NCBI GenBank assembly: GCA_003314535.1
Contig: POSG01000005.1
Location: 124,001-188,000 of the forward strand
Direction of reading: 5' to 3'
Source of the DNA: Geobacter sp.
GTDB taxonomy: Bacteria; Desulfobacterota; Desulfuromonadia; Geobacterales; Geobacteraceae
DNA: 64,000 bases
Each line of letters opens with the position of its first letter. Position 1 is the first letter of the stretch. Below the pieces are notes generated by a model. The model searched no databases. It saw only the letters and a list, made by a program, of their open reading frames with translations, and was not told where the DNA came from. Below, piece by piece: positions 1-7,577 of the stretch. The translations under genes were made by a program, and so were the position numbers.

Positions 1-2717
1 TCTCCTTCATCGATCAGGAAAGGTTCGGCAAGTTCTTCAGGCTGCGTTGCCGCTTCCGCAGATTCGGGCTCTGCCACTTCCGCAGCAAGCGACTCCACTT
101 CGGCCCGGAGACCGGCGACCATTTCGGCATTAGTCCTTTCAACTGCGTCCTTTGCGGCCTTCAGCCGCTCCAGGTCGTTCTTGAGGGCATCGATCCGTTC
201 CTTTGCATCCCTTTCCTCGGCAGCCTTTTCCGACTCGATCAGCATGACTTCGGCGGTCAATGCCGCGATTTCCGCTGCAGCAACTTCCCTTGAATCCAGC
301 ATGTTCTCCGTCAGCCTGTCAACCTGCGACCGAAGCAAAGCCAGCTCTTCTTCGGCGGCGGCGGTCTCTTCGATTCTCATTTCATCGAGACGTTCGCCCT
401 CTATCCATGCCTCGTCAGCCTCCCCCGATTCATGGTCAGCAGCCTCTCCGGCGACAGCGGACTTGAAGCCGGTAATCGTATCAAACAGCATGCGGGAGGA
501 GGAGCGAATCGAAGCCATGGTTTCGGCAACGGCTCTTTCCGATTTCACAAGGCCGGACGCCAGTTGCAGCACTTGTTGCTGTGCTGCGCAAAACTGCGTC
601 AAAGCCCTGCGCTCGGCCTCTTCCCTGCCTCTCGCCATTTCGGCTATTTCCGACTGGACCGCGGATAGTTTCTTTGAATGCAGGATTTCGTCATCGGATA
701 TTTCCTGCTTTGTCTTTTCAAGCTCGGCCCGTTTGGAAGCAAGCTCTTCACGTGACGATGCCTCGAAGGCATTCTTTTCCCACTGCAGCCGCTCGAGCTC
801 CGCATTGAGAACCGTGGTTTCGTTTGTCGAGCGTTCTTCCGCGGCGGCCTTGTCAGCCGCGACTTCTTCGATTTTCCCTCTCAGCCCGGCTATTTCCCTT
901 TCCGCGGTTGCCGCTGCTTCTTCCGTTTCAGCCTGGAGACTGGAAAGCCCATCTGACAGGGAGGAGAGTTCGCGTGCGTGCTTTGCAGCCTGCTCACTGC
1001 TTCGCGAGTGCAAAAGCGCCAGTTCCTTTTCCAGCTCTTTTGTTCGATTGGCATGGGAAAGGGTCGCCTGTTCCAGCTGCTCCACATGATCCCGGATTTC
1101 TCCCTGGAGGGCCGAACGCTTCTCGTCCGCTAGCCGCTCCGTCTCATCCTTTTCCGAGAGCAGGCGCTCCAGCTCTGCTTGCAGTTCGTCAATCTCTGCC
1201 GCCATGGCTTCAGAGGCGGTCTTGCCTTCCTTGATCAGTGCGGAGGCACGATCCTTCAGCGTATCCCGCTCAGCTGCAAGGGCATCCGCTTCGGACCTGA
1301 GGCCGGAAAGCTCCTTTTCAGTCGATTCATTGAGTACGTCGATTTCCGACCGCAACGATTCTATTTCGTCACGCAGCGGCCGCGACTCGTTTGCGGCAAT
1401 CGCGGCTGCTTCTTCCTTATCTCCGGCAAGCCGGTCTCGTTCAGCCACGATGGCGGCACGTTCCTGCTCTGACTCCTTGCGCAGACCCTGGATTTCTTTC
1501 TCGAGCCCGTTTATCTCCTCCTTGAGCAAGGCCTTTTCCTCAAGGAAGCGTTTCCTCGATTCCGACATTTCTGCCGTGCGCCGTTTCAAATCCGATTTCA
1601 GGTTCTCCAGCTCTTCTTCGTTCCCCCTTTCACCGGACAATGCCTCCAGTTCCACTTTAAGAGCTGCTATTTCCTTTGCAGCGGCCTTTTCATCAGCAGA
1701 TTTCGCATCTTCAAGGCGGACGAGTTCCGCACGCAAAGCGCCGAGTTCTTCATCCGCGCCCTTTCGGGCTTCCTCAATGTCACCCTGCAGCGACTCTATT
1801 TCCTTTTTCAAGCCGGATGCTTCAGCATCTGCGGAAGCCTTGATCGCGCTGTTCTCGGACTTGAGCCGTTCCGCATCCGCCCTGAGTGGAGCCAACTCAC
1901 GTTGCCTGGACTGCTCCAGTTCCGCGTTTTCTCGTTGCAGCGCCTCGATTTCATCCTTGAGCGCGGAAAGTTCAGCCACTGCAGCCGAGTCATCCTGATT
2001 GATCCGTTCCTTGAGAAGATCTCTTTTCGCCTTTGCCGCTGTTACGTTCTCAACTCGAGCGTTTTCCCGGTCCTCAGTTTCGTTCGCGGTTTCAGATGGT
2101 TGGTCCGTTTTCAAGGATGCCGCTTTTCCTGTTTCACCGGCAGCTTCTTTCCTGTCAGGTTGAGAAGAAGATCTCCTGCCCTGTTTTGCCGCACTTTCCG
2201 TCTCTTGACCCGCTTCGACGGACGCAGCATCCTTGGCATCTGCACCTGTTGCCGCAGATTTCCTGTCAGAAGCGGCATGGGATTCCCTGGCCGCTTTTTC
2301 ACCGGCGCCTTTACGGTGAGCAGGCCTTTTGCCATTCGCTGGCAGTTGAACAATCCGCAGGTCGCTTATGACGACTTCGCGGAGAGCCTTGCTGTAATTG
2401 AGATTTACGCTCTGCATTTCGAACCCGCGTTCCTTAAGAAACTCGAAAGCATCCTCAAGTTCGGATTCGTAGTTCTTCCTGTCGACAGGTTGTTTCTTGG
2501 GCGTGAAGACCAGGCAGCTTTTCCCTTTCTGGAACGAAAATGCGATATAAAGGGACATGGCTGTCGGACTCTCCTGAACCGCGCATACGAAGGCTTCGCA
2601 CGGCTGCTTATCCTTGCCGCCGCGGGCGAGAGGAACAGCCGATGTGGAACGGAATATGGCATACACATCCTGAGCTTCCGCTTCGATGTACTGCAGGGAA
2701 TCATTCTCAATGAACAT
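1..2717 (-). CDS. Long coiled-coil protein, riboswitch-controlled (C-terminus outside window)
   Basis: Open for 905 codons from an ATG at 2717 to the window edge with no stop. The start has GGGGTG a few bases upstream. Residues 1 to about 125 look like a small globular domain (begins MFIENDSLQYIEAEAQDVYA); about 125-225 is a Lys/Ala/Glu/Ser-rich low-complexity linker; from about 230 onward the chain is an almost unbroken run of Glu/Lys/Ala/Leu heptads typical of a long parallel coiled coil, resembling SMC arms or cytoskeletal scaffold proteins. No Walker A motif is visible at the N-terminus, so it is not an SMC or RecN ATPase on what can be seen. No signal peptide or membrane segment. I do not recognise the family. 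The gene is preceded by a promoter, a GEMM-Ib riboswitch and a terminator, so its expression probably depends on a cyclic dinucleotide. A structural or polar-localisation role is inference only. Confidence 0.85.
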   Translation of the reverse strand, partial: MFIENDSLQYIEAEAQDVYAIFRSTSAVPLARGGKDKQPCEAFVCAVQESPTAMSLYIAFSFQKGKSCLVFTPKKQPVDRKNYESELEDAFEFLKERGFEMQSVNLNYSKALREVVISDLRIVQLPANGKRPAHRKGAGEKAARESHAASDRKSAATGADAKDAASVEAGQETESAAKQGRRSSSQPDRKEAAGETGKAASLKTDQPSETANETEDRENARVENVTAAKAKRDLLKERINQDDSAAVAELSALKDEIEALQRENAELEQSRQRELAPLRADAERLKSENSAIKASADAEASGLKKEIESLQGDIEEARKGADEELGALRAELVRLEDAKSADEKAAAKEIAALKVELEALSGERGNEEELENLKSDLKRRTAEMSESRKRFLEEKALLKEEINGLEKEIQGLRKESEQERAAIVAERDRLAGDKEEAAAIAANESRPLRDEIESLRSEIDVLNESTEKELSGLRSEADALAAERDTLKDRASALIKEGKTASEAMAAEIDELQAELERLLSEKDETERLADEKRSALQGEIRDHVEQLEQATLSHANRTKELEKELALLHSRSSEQAAKHARELSSLSDGLSSLQAETEEAAATAEREIAGLRGKIEEVAADKAAAEERSTNETTVLNAELERLQWEKNAFEASSREELASKRAELEKTKQEISDDEILHSKKLSAVQSEIAEMARGREEAERRALTQFCAAQQQVLQLASGLVKSERAVAETMASIRSSSRMLFDTITGFKSAVAGEAADHESGEADEAWIEGERLDEMRIEETAAAEEELALLRSQVDRLTENMLDSREVAAAEIAALTAEVMLIESEKAAEERDAKERIDALKNDLERLKAAKDAVERTNAEMVAGLRAEVESLAAEVAEPESAEAATQPEELAEPFLIDEG

Positions 2718-2799
2718 CTTTCACCCCACTCGAAGATCACCATTCACTTGTTGGCAAAAGCAAAATTGGAAACGGTTAGGTCAAGGCATCGCCGCCGGC

Positions 2800-2846
2800 A
2801 AAAAAAAACCGGGGCAAAAATATCGGATGATATTTCGGCAACCCGG
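2800..2846 (-). terminator. Riboswitch-controlled intrinsic terminator
   Basis: On the minus strand a stem (arms 2829-2846 and 2809-2824, loop GGAT on the plus strand, with a 2-base mismatch and a 2-base bulge) is followed by nine U residues (2808-2800). Its 5' arm is the 3' part of the riboswitch aptamer (the CCGGGTTGCCG and GAAATATC segments), so aptamer and terminator cannot form together. This is the usual arrangement of a transcription-control riboswitch in which ligand binding prevents termination. Confidence 0.8.
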
Positions 2847-2913
2847 CAGTCTGCAGGAGACCCTTTAGGCTTTCCGCCCCATTCTCGCGAATGGTTTAGT
2901 ATTATCGTTTATC
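2829..2913 (-). ncRNA. GEMM-Ib riboswitch (3',3'-cGAMP class) upstream of coiled-coil gene
   Basis: The minus strand shows the GEMM-I layout in order: a 5' P1 strand GATAAACG, the conserved AATACTAAACC, a P1b hairpin closed by a GCGA loop, GGGGCGGAAAGCC, a second hairpin CTAAAGGGTCTCC, then GACTGCCGGGTTGCCG and the closing GAAATATC. The base aligned with G20 of the Vibrio Vc2 c-di-GMP aptamer is A here (in AATACTAAACC). From established work on Geobacter GEMM-I variants, A at this position goes with recognition of 3',3'-cGAMP rather than c-di-GMP. It lies between a promoter and a terminator in the leader of the coiled-coil gene. Ligand choice and ON direction are inferred from sequence. Confidence 0.88.
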
Positions 2914-2947
2914 GAAGTATTGAATTGTGGTATCCGTCAGTGATGTC

Positions 2948-2975
2948 ATTATCCGGAACATGGCTGTAAAGTCAA
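2948..2975 (-). promoter_or_regulatory. Sigma-70-like promoter for the riboswitch transcript
   Basis: On the minus strand, -35 TTGACT (2975-2970) and -10 GATAAT (2953-2948) are 16 bases apart. The expected start, near 2941, is about 28 bases before the aptamer. The rest of the gap between 2718 and 3099 shows no gene: it holds this promoter, the aptamer, the terminator and about 80 bases of leader. Confidence 0.55.
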
Positions 2976-3099
2976 CAGGTTTTTCTCTTGAAGAGCCAAA
3001 ATGTGAGCTTCGTCACTTTTCCATCCGGACGGTTCAATTTCTTTTTCATATGTGATAATATTATCGACATGTTTAATGATATCCATAAAGGAGCCTCTT

Positions 3100-3303
3100 A
3101 TGCGCAACACTATAAGGTCCGAACACACTGTAACTGAGGAGGAGCTTAATCATATCAAGGAATTGGATTGGGAATCATATTACAGGGAATCCTCACCGGC
3201 CGACTATCAGGGCATGGCTACATGCCCCGATTGCGGAGCCATCGTCGTTGCGCGGGAAAACGAGGGAACGGTTTCCTGCTACAGTTGCGGAAGAAAAATC
3301 TGA
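3100..3303 (+). CDS. Small zinc-ribbon protein, 67 aa
   Basis: Starts at the ATG at 3100 preceded by AAAGGAG. The C-terminal half has two Cys pairs, ATCPDCGA and SCYSCGR, 16-17 residues apart, which is a rubredoxin-type zinc ribbon. The N-terminal half is acidic and probably helical (TVTEEELNHIKELDWESYY). No signal peptide. Such small ribbons usually bind one zinc and serve as nucleic-acid or protein adaptors; the actual role is unknown. It is transcribed away from the riboswitch gene and is not obviously in an operon, since the next + gene starts 260 bases further on with its own promoter. Confidence 0.75.
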   Translation: MRNTIRSEHTVTEEELNHIKELDWESYYRESSPADYQGMATCPDCGAIVVARENEGTVSCYSCGRKI

Positions 3304-3455
3304 CCGTCGCTGCAACGACTCATTACCCTTGTCGCTTTGGCTTTAACATACCTCCACGATTTCCCGGACCAGGCCATAAATTGCCATACCGAAAGCCGTG
3401 CTCTATCGCAAAACGATCAGCTGAAAACCGGTAAAGTTTCCATTTACAAAGAATC

Positions 3456-3483
3456 TTGCATTTTCCATTTCAGGTGATATCAT
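3456..3483 (+). promoter_or_regulatory. Candidate sigma-70 promoter for secreted Lys-rich protein
   Basis: TTGCAT (3456-3461), 16-base spacer, TATCAT (3478-3483), about 80 bases upstream of the ATG at 3564. Nothing else is recognised between 3304 and 3563. Confidence 0.4.
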
Positions 3484-3563
3484 ACGAAAAAGATTTAATT
3501 TCTTGTATCAGAACCTGTAGCTGCAGTGGACATTGCTTATCATTTTTTCTTAAGGAGGAAGAC

Positions 3564-3956
3564 ATGAAAAAAGCAGTAACCGCAGTTGTTTCCCTTTTAG
3601 CTGTTGTTTCTCTTACAGGAATGGTTTATGCCGCCGAGGAGAAGTACCCCGAGCAGGATGCGACGGTGACCACCACGGTGTATGATGCTGAAGGCAAGGT
3701 CGTCAAGGAAGACAAGGAATCCGACACCACCAAGGGCGCTGACACGACACGCCAGTACAAGGAACTGGAGAAACAGCAGGCGAAAGAGGAAATGAAGGCT
3801 GGTGAGAAGAAGGAAGGCGAAAAGAAAGCCTGCCCCGCCAAGAAAAAAGCAGCCAAGAAAAAAGTGAAGAAAGCAAAAGGCAAGGCAAAAACCGCGCCTG
3901 AGGCCGCCCCCGAAGCCGCACCCGCTGCGCCTGCCGCGCCGGAAGAAGCCAAGTAA
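3564..3956 (+). CDS. Secreted Lys/Ala/Pro-rich protein, 130 aa
   Basis: Strong ribosome site (AAGGAGGAAGAC) before the ATG. Residues 1-23 form a Sec signal peptide (MKKAVTAVVSLLAVVSLTG, cleavage after VYA). The mature protein has a short beta-like stretch (ATVTTTVYDAEGKVVKEDKE), a charged helical region with KK/EE runs, a very basic segment (KKKAAKKKVKKAKGKAK), and a C-terminal tail of repeated APEAAP units. A single Cys is present (ACPAK). The composition suggests an extended, cationic, periplasmic or surface polypeptide that might bind polyanions such as DNA or polysaccharide; this is inference. No family recognised. The gene ends at a perfect palindromic terminator. Confidence 0.8.
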   Translation: MKKAVTAVVSLLAVVSLTGMVYAAEEKYPEQDATVTTTVYDAEGKVVKEDKESDTTKGADTTRQYKELEKQQAKEEMKAGEKKEGEKKACPAKKKAAKKKVKKAKGKAKTAPEAAPEAAPAAPAAPEEAK

Positions 3957-3977
3957 TTTATTATTTCACTGCTATTC

Positions 3978-4021
3978 AAAAAAAGAGACCGCATTCAGAT
4001 CTGAATGCGGTCTCTTTTTTT
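3978..4021. terminator. Perfect 22-bp palindromic bidirectional terminator
   Basis: Positions 3978-3999 are the exact reverse complement of 4000-4021: A-run, GAGACCGCATTCAGA, mirrored, then a T-run. It lies between the convergent Lys-rich protein gene (+) and ubiD-like gene (-) and can serve both. Confidence 0.9.
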
Positions 4022-4059
4022 TGCCATGCGACCGGCCAATCCCGCAACGCCGCTCATCT

Positions 4060-5901
4060 TCATATTATCCCGTGCAGCGGCCCGCCCGGCGCGCCCAGTT
4101 GATCGACCCGCCTTTCAATGGCCGGGTCGTCCTGAAGAACCGGAGCATGGTGGGGCTTCGCCCGCGCGTCCATTACAAGCGGTCCTCTACACCCCCAGTG
4201 CTTGTCGCGGAAGAAGGCGCCGATGCCGTACAGGTCTGCTGCAGGGTTTGACCGGGTGAAGGCGACCCAAAGGAAATTTCCCAGGGTCCGGGCGACGAAT
4301 TCGCTGTCATCGACAATGACAATCAGGGGAAATGAGCATATGGGGTCCTTTTCGTTGTAGAATGAGCAGAAACCAGCGATGTCGGCTGCCGCGCATTCCA
4401 GGTATTCCCCGCATTCCGGACCATTTACTCCCAGTATCCCCGGCAGGCAGACCCGGGGCTCCCCGAATCCTTCCGGGAACCGAAGGCCGGCAGGCAACGA
4501 AGTCGGAAGGTCGCGAACCGGTGGGCCTGCAACCGGGATCACGACTTTGGAACCCTGGTTAAGGCCCGTGCCGGTGTAGTCGAGCGTATCGATGGTCGTG
4601 CACGTCTGGAAATGCAGATCGCGTCGCCAGTCGGCGCGCTCCAGGACGTGCCGGAACATCGACGTCACATCCCGGGCTTCCAGTGAAGGGGCATCCTCAC
4701 CGGCGGCAATGAACAGAAACTTTGCCAGGGAAAGTTGACCCTGGCCCAGAATGGCATTGGCCAAGGTCAAAAGCTCCATGGGCCTCTTTCCCGGCTCATA
4801 AGGCACATATCTCTCGCTCCCCACTGCAAGCAGGAGCGCATGCACCCCGGCAGCGTCGACCGCATGAACGGTCCGGACGCCCGGGATTACCGAGGGAATC
4901 AGTGGACCGGTGAGTTCATGAATGAAGGCGCCGAACTCGGAATCCTCCTGGGGCGGCCTTCCCACCGTGGTGAATGGCCATATGGCGCCATCCCTGTGAA
5001 AAACATTTTCAACCCTGATTACCGGAAAATCGTGTCTGAGGCTGTAATAGCCGATGTGATCGCCGAACGGACCTTCCGGCAGGACCCTGCCGGGCTCGAT
5101 GACACCCGTTATGCAGAAATCGGCTTCCGCGGGGACGGGCAGCATCCCGGGCCTCTTGACCATCCGCACCCTCCGGCCGCCCAAAAGCCCGGCAAAAGCG
5201 AGCTCGGGCATCCCCTCCGGCAGCGGCATGACCGCAGCCACGGTCAAGGCCGGCGGACCCCCGATAAAGATATTCACTCTTAAAGGCACTCCCAGGCGGA
5301 TTGCCTCGGCATGGTGCGCCGCAATGCCGCGCTGGATCTGGTAATGGATGCCGACCTCGGCATCAGGCAAATATTCGCCCCCCGAAAGCTGCACCCGGTA
5401 CATCCCCATGTTCGAATGCCGCCATCCCGGCTGTTCAGGACTCTCCGAATAGACCTGAGGCAGGGTTATGAAAGCGCCGCCATCCCCAGGCCAGGATTTC
5501 AGCATTGGGAGCCGGCTTATGGAGGTCCTCCCTGCCAGGACCGGCCCGCACTTCACCATCCGGGGGAACAAATGCAGAGCATGGTTAGGGATGTGCAGGG
5601 CATCAAGCGGGTGGCGAAAAAGAGAAAGCGGATCTCTCTTCAGGTCGACGAAACGCTGCACGGCGTCAAGCGTATCCCGAAACAGAAACCGGAGTCTTTC
5701 CCGCGTCCCGAAAAGGTTTCCGAGCATGGGAAAAGCGCAACCCCTGACACGGGTGAAAAGAAGCGCCGGCCCAGCAGTTTTGTAAACCCGTCGCTGTACG
5801 GCCCCGATCTCCAGGTCGGGATCGAGCTCCAGGTCTATCCTGACCAGGTCGCCCCGCCGCTCAAGATCACGGACACACTCTCCCAGATTTCTGTATCCCA
5901 T
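4060..5901 (-). CDS. UbiD-family decarboxylase, menaquinone type
   Basis: 613 aa, longer than E. coli UbiD (about 500) and like the longer menaquinone-associated members. UbiD signatures include LPEGPFGDHIGYYS, IWPFTTVGRPPQEDSEFG and ELTGPLIPSVIPGV. The family uses prenylated FMN made by a UbiX partner to decarboxylate aromatic or unsaturated acids. In the motif E-G-P-F-G-x, the second catalytic acid is Asp rather than Glu, as in several menaquinone-type homologues. The likely role is the late decarboxylation of the futalosine-route menaquinone pathway (MqnL-like), supported by mqnA 9 kb away; this is inference. No ubiX is visible in the window. Start chosen at ATG 5901 after GAGGCTGCGCC. The cytoplasmic enzyme is alone in its transcript, with a long leader. 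Confidence 0.88.
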   Translation of the reverse strand: MGYRNLGECVRDLERRGDLVRIDLELDPDLEIGAVQRRVYKTAGPALLFTRVRGCAFPMLGNLFGTRERLRFLFRDTLDAVQRFVDLKRDPLSLFRHPLDALHIPNHALHLFPRMVKCGPVLAGRTSISRLPMLKSWPGDGGAFITLPQVYSESPEQPGWRHSNMGMYRVQLSGGEYLPDAEVGIHYQIQRGIAAHHAEAIRLGVPLRVNIFIGGPPALTVAAVMPLPEGMPELAFAGLLGGRRVRMVKRPGMLPVPAEADFCITGVIEPGRVLPEGPFGDHIGYYSLRHDFPVIRVENVFHRDGAIWPFTTVGRPPQEDSEFGAFIHELTGPLIPSVIPGVRTVHAVDAAGVHALLLAVGSERYVPYEPGKRPMELLTLANAILGQGQLSLAKFLFIAAGEDAPSLEARDVTSMFRHVLERADWRRDLHFQTCTTIDTLDYTGTGLNQGSKVVIPVAGPPVRDLPTSLPAGLRFPEGFGEPRVCLPGILGVNGPECGEYLECAAADIAGFCSFYNEKDPICSFPLIVIVDDSEFVARTLGNFLWVAFTRSNPAADLYGIGAFFRDKHWGCRGPLVMDARAKPHHAPVLQDDPAIERRVDQLGAPGGPLHGII

Positions 5902-6289
5902 GGCGCAGCCTCATGTAAGCAAACAGCGCATCCCTGACACCCCCACCGGTCATCTCAAAAACTTCATGGGCCAGACAGGATGCAAGCCGCACGGAGCGAA
6001 GCACCCGGGCATATCGCCTTTCCAGGCGGGGTGTGAGCGCCGCGCAACGGAGCAGGCACTCTCCGCTGGGGCTTTCAACAGCCTGCTTATTTCGCGGTTA
6101 TTGCGGATCACCGAAAGATATGGTATCTGTAACTGTTTTAAATTACCAGCCAAGGCAAGTCAACACAAAAGCCCCTGTTAAAGCGGGGGCGAAACCGGTA
6201 CGGCATGAAAGGATAAATGCGTTCTCGGCCATTCCCGAAGTAACCGGCTCGAATTGCAGTTCATAACGTAGTCAAAGGAGATTGCCGCT
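5902..6289. other. Divergent intergenic region ubiD / livK
   Basis: 388 bases without a gene. For ubiD a promoter is plausible on the minus strand: TTGACT (6163-6158), 17-base spacer, TAAAAC (6140-6135), giving a leader of about 230 bases with a 7-bp stem (AGCAGGC paired with GCCTGCT around 6050-6085). Upstream of that, GCCCC (6171-6175) pairs with GGGGC (6186-6190); on the minus strand it is followed by TTTTGTG and looks like a terminator, but no gene on that strand feeds it. I could not identify a convincing livK promoter. The livK ribosome site AAAGGAG is at 6274-6280. Confidence 0.45.
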
Positions 6290-7447
6290 ATGAAAAACGT
6301 CTTTTTGTTGTCACTCCTTGCCCTCTGCCTGGCATCGATGCCGATTTCGACGGCTGAGGCCGCCGTCAAGATCGGGGTCATAAACTCCATGACCGGCCCC
6401 GAGGCGCCGATTGGCGAAAACCTGACCAACGGCATCAAGCTCGCCCAGGAAGACCTGAGAAAAAAAGGAATAGCCGTGGAACTGATATGGGAAGACGACA
6501 CCGGCAAGCCGCCCATCGCCATGAGCGCAATGGAAAAGCTCGCGACCCGCAATGGAGTGGCGGGAGTGGTGGGCCCCTACACCTCGGCATGTTCCAACGC
6601 AGTGGCAAAACTCTCCGAAAGATACAAGGTCCCGCTGTTGATCCCGGCCGCGGCAAAGGAAGAAATAACCCGCCAGGGGTACAAGTGGGTTTACCGCATG
6701 AACGCACCTGCCGATGTCTATGCCTCTGTCCTCATCGATTCCGTGCTTGCCCTGGGGAAACCGAAAACAATCGCGCTGATCTACGAAAACACCGATTTCG
6801 GCACGTCAACCAGCAAAACAGCCAAGGCGTACGCGACAAGGAGGGGAATCAGGGTTGTCGCCGATGAATCTTACCAGAAAGGCTCTCCCGACTACCGTTC
6901 AACTCTCACCAAGATCAAGGCCAGGAACCCGGACCTGGTTTTCATGGTTTCCTATGTTGCCGACGCCATCCTGCTCATGCGGCAGGCGCGGGAAATCGGT
7001 TTGCAGCCCAAGGCTTTCCTGGGTGGCGGGGCAGGCTTCACCACCGCCGAATTCGCCAGGGAAAAAGACATTTCCAATTGTGTCCTGTCCTCCACCCAGT
7101 GGACCGACGATGTGAACTGGGCCGGCGCAGCCGACTTTGCCCGCAGATACAAGGCAAAATTCGGCAAGGAGCCGACCTATCACGCGGCATGCGCCTATGC
7201 ATCCATGGTCATCATGGCGGAAACAGCCTCCCGGAACGGCGGCAACCGCGACAAGACCAGGGCTGGACTGAAAGCGGGGACCTGGAACGGGATCATGGGC
7301 CAGGTGAAGTTTTCCGACTATGCCGGCTTCACCAACCAGAACAATCACCAGATGCTGGTACAGCAACTACAGAAGGGCAGGTACGAAACCGTATTCCCGG
7401 CAAAGTTCGCCACAAAGAAACCGGTCTATCCGTTCCCGAAATGGTAA
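6290..7447 (+). CDS. livK: ABC transporter periplasmic binding protein, branched-chain amino-acid type
   Basis: 385 aa with a Sec signal peptide (MKNVFLLSLLALCLASMPIS, cleavage near AEA-A at residue 24). The mature chain is a type I periplasmic binding fold (Peripla_BP_6): it begins VKIGVINSMTGPEAPIGEN, typical of LivJ/LivK and of urea, amide and aromatic-acid binders, and has the domain-2 stretch IALIYENTDFGTS. No lipobox, so it is a soluble periplasmic protein. It heads a complete five-gene transporter with strong ribosome site. Ligand cannot be fixed from sequence: Leu/Ile/Val is the default, but this class also carries short-chain amides, urea or aromatic acids. A strong stem-loop follows the gene, which probably keeps this protein more abundant than the membrane parts. 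Confidence 0.9.
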   Translation: MKNVFLLSLLALCLASMPISTAEAAVKIGVINSMTGPEAPIGENLTNGIKLAQEDLRKKGIAVELIWEDDTGKPPIAMSAMEKLATRNGVAGVVGPYTSACSNAVAKLSERYKVPLLIPAAAKEEITRQGYKWVYRMNAPADVYASVLIDSVLALGKPKTIALIYENTDFGTSTSKTAKAYATRRGIRVVADESYQKGSPDYRSTLTKIKARNPDLVFMVSYVADAILLMRQAREIGLQPKAFLGGGAGFTTAEFAREKDISNCVLSSTQWTDDVNWAGAADFARRYKAKFGKEPTYHAACAYASMVIMAETASRNGGNRDKTRAGLKAGTWNGIMGQVKFSDYAGFTNQNNHQMLVQQLQKGRYETVFPAKFATKKPVYPFPKW

Positions 7448-7483
7448 GGAGCGACAGCTTCTCCTGACTGATAATTCCGGACG

Positions 7484-7511
7484 GGCGGGATATTCGGCAG
7501 AGTATCCCGCC
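7484..7511 (+). other. Intercistronic stem-loop after livK
   Basis: GGCGGGATA (7484-7492) pairs perfectly with TATCCCGCC (7503-7511), loop TTCGGCAGAG, with no following T-run. In binding-protein operons such hairpins protect the first cistron's mRNA or attenuate read-through, raising binding protein over permease. It sits in the 130-base livK-livH gap. Confidence 0.7.
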
Positions 7512-7577
7512 GGTACCGGGAGTACGGGACCGGCTTCGCCCCGCTTGCACCCAACTCGAAGCAACACGGAGAAACAC

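Noticed and set aside
181-1998. Plus-strand ORFs of 302 and 264 residues rich in Ser and Ala
   Set aside because: They are antisense to the coiled-coil gene; Ser/Ala runs arise from reading Glu/Lys/Ala codons backwards, and there is no ribosome site.
1902-2969. Plus-strand ORF of 355 residues across the riboswitch region
   Set aside because: It overlaps antisense the coiled-coil gene, the terminator and the aptamer and has no recognisable domain.
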